From NCBI GenBank assembly GCA_965661265.1, contig CBFIDE010000036.1, positions 1 through 6,067 on the forward strand: a stretch of 6,067 nt of DNA, in the 5' to 3' direction. The notes beneath the pieces were generated by a model. The model worked only from the letters and a program-made list of their open reading frames with translations. It had not been told where the DNA came from and did no database searches. A program made the translations under genes and the position numbers. The stretch is from CBFIDE01 sp965661265. Its GTDB lineage: Bacteria > Bacteroidota > Bacteroidia > Flavobacteriales > Schleiferiaceae. Positions within the stretch are counted from its first letter, which is position 1. Every line of letters begins with the position of its first letter. Below, piece by piece: positions 5,801-6,067 of this stretch.

Positions 5801-6067
5801 AGCTGACATACTCTTAACCATAACAATCAGTTGATCATCTGGATATGAAGCACTGTGTAAGTGAGACCAATCAAAAACTAACTGAGCATCCGCAGAAATG
5901 TCTATTGGTCTAGAAATCATAGAGTAAGTTCCTCCATTATTAGACCAGAAATTTGCTTCAGCATAACTTCCGCTAGTAGCTACAAACTCTTGCCATGCTA
6001 CAGAAGAACCTGTATTATTCCAGCAAGCCAATGGCCAAGTATCTAAATCATCTAAATAAGGCATAGA
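2861..6067 (-). CDS. Large modular T9SS-secreted protein with jelly-roll/MAM, FN3 and PKD domains (5' end outside window)
   Basis: This is a probable secreted or cell-surface protein; exact role unknown, adhesion or matrix binding being likeliest. The frame is open to the right edge, and the Met at 6064 is internal (preceded by Ser, inside a domain), so signal peptide and true start are missing. Numbering from that Met, the domains are: jelly-roll 1, about 1-157 (PY..D.........CW); FN3 at 160-253 and 256-347; jelly-roll 2, 351-521; FN3 at 524-611; MAM-like jelly-roll 3, 613-803; FN3 at 808-892; PKD at 896-975 (YDWDFG); and the T9SS type A sorting domain, 985-1067. The FN3 modules share YG...G, TGL...T.YEFYV and C..GDTS...GP motifs. 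No catalytic domain is visible in this part; an enzyme domain could lie upstream. The gene ends in TAG and is followed by its own strong terminator. Confidence 0.9.
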   Translation of the reverse strand, partial: SMPYLDDLDTWPLACWNNTGSSVAWQEFVATSGSYAEANFWSNNGGTYSMISRPIDISADAQLVFDWSHLHSASYPDDQLIVMVKSMSASSWDTVLDLKGPTNFNDPTAGNSGSPGSFITEEIALSPSYTGDTIQVQFYAISDWGPDLFLNDIIVEAAPNCTKLTNLSATNISDTSAFLNWDPNSNSISYEVWLGPQGFSQGTATTGGNILTASSDSLQIDTLTQLRCYEYLVRGICAPGDTSIWAGPFVFCTLPACPEPTNLGVDPNSITINSASVYFTPGGFATDYNVVYGPTGTTPATGTYLSVTNDTVPLSGLASGTAYEFYVRDSCGAGDVSTWSGPVTFVTAFTTDYLDNFNSTLFGWERRTGKLTANTVLTGTFSAWGNSAFGNAGGSPSQRANIWLGNQHEWLLSPSIYLDPSKNLEVSFDAAITQYASTTQGIFGSDDSLAVVISTDNGATWTKSNIIWSKSGTDTVPAAGFTYVVPLTGRSGYARFGIYAGSSIDDIEDNDWFVDNFEVREIGACPRPQNLQITASTTSSLTMTWDVGTSTTTNWVIEYGTAPSSTGTFVNSTNDTATVTGLMASTSYCFKVAEICPNGDTSAFTPIACAYTDCSVFTAPYSQDFEFATVTHFDGTDACWTVSSNNAGTTSSGGYSWEVRNTSQTTSGTSTGPDRDNTLAPALGGKFYTADVSGSVTGDTTLLVSPIVNTTSLTNPELKYFYHRYGNQMAELHVDIHDGNSWNRDVHSFTSLTGLNTSQADPFKDTTISLASYSSANLRVRFRLVSNGCCAGDVAIDDVTIDNAGAAPCAAPTGLDTNNVACTSIDLEWMSAKSSSIVVYGLAGFTASQGTTVNASSPYSLTGLMPNTMYEFYVADTCGSDTSALAGPFSFTTANGPKPVASFTFSSTYGSGTQTVSFDASASNGGTSYDWDFGNSNTGTGQMASETYSLPNSSFNVTLIVSNDCGSDTITETVNTNIGLFEPDFAQSMSIFPNPSTDVFNLEFEKPNAGHMSIEIVNAAGQVIFSEDLGIFSGAYNKEIDLGEKAPGMYLLRINSDEGVITRRINKI
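2864..3112 (-). other. T9SS type A C-terminal sorting domain (Por_Secre_tail)
   Basis: The last 83 residues have the family layout: IFPNPSTDVFNLEF at the start, a VNAAGQVIF strand pair, the GAYNKEIDLGEKAPGMYLLRI core, and a basic end, TRRINKI. This domain takes the protein across the outer membrane through the type IX system, after which it is removed and the protein is attached or released. It restricts the host to Bacteroidota or close relatives and shows that the full protein must begin with a Sec signal peptide outside the window. Confidence 0.93.
3656..4228 (-). other. MAM-like domain within the large T9SS protein
   Basis: Residues about 613-803 follow the MAM plan known mostly from animal adhesion receptors. 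An early Cys613 precedes PYSQDFE, then comes a CW pair (Cys638), SWEVRNTSQT, and GPDRDNT matching the GP-x-D motif. After that come KFYTADVSG, LLVSPIV, a YFYHRYG strand, and a closing GDVAIDDVTI. Jelly-roll 1 at the right edge repeats the PY..D and CW parts but is less typical, and jelly-roll 2 (about 4502-5014) lacks the cysteines. Confidence 0.75.

Noticed and set aside
6062..6064. Met codon near the right edge as the start of the large T9SS protein
   Set aside because: The frame stays open upstream to the edge, the residue lies inside a jelly-roll domain, and no signal peptide follows, although a T9SS cargo needs one.

Overview
The window looks like chromosomal DNA of a member of the Bacteroidota, probably a flavobacterial or cryomorph-like marine lineage; the order-level placement is inference. 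The evidence is an AT-rich sequence, a very large secreted protein ending in a type IX secretion (T9SS) sorting domain, perfect TAnnTTTG -7 promoter boxes (the Bacteroidota sigma consensus), no Shine-Dalgarno sequences ahead of the starts, and a tRNA gene without an encoded CCA end.

Layout from left to right. A minus-strand FAD-dependent oxidoreductase is cut by the left edge, so only its first 31 codons are present (1-93). A 269 bp divergent intergenic region follows. It holds inverted repeats, candidate promoters for both sides, and a strong plus-strand hairpin terminator with no gene in front of it, which may mark a small RNA or leader. Next comes hemJ (363-911, plus), a membrane protoporphyrinogen IX oxidase. 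It converges on a minus-strand lipoprotein with a five-triplet collagen-like stretch (926-1450), and the two share one bidirectional terminator that contains the hemJ stop codon. Divergent from the lipoprotein is a membrane-anchored alpha/beta hydrolase with a complete Ser-Asp-His triad (1563-2546, plus).

The right half is all minus strand. A single tRNA with a CAU anticodon (2674-2747) has its own promoter box and a terminator starting three bases after its end. Beyond it lies the 3' 3.2 kb of a modular secreted protein (2861-6067). It is built of jelly-roll/MAM domains, four fibronectin type III (FN3) modules, a PKD domain and a C-terminal T9SS signal. The gene runs off the right edge, so its true start and signal peptide are not visible.

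The genes look like independent, single-gene transcription units rather than one pathway: almost every neighbour is convergent, divergent or separated by a terminator. I see no mobile element, CRISPR array, phage gene, defence locus or convincing new multi-gene system. The most useful second-look items are the near-leaderless promoter arrangement of hemJ and the hydrolase, the orphan terminator with a six-codon micro-ORF upstream of hemJ, the Met-versus-Ile2 identity of the tRNA, and the collagen-like lipoprotein of unknown function.
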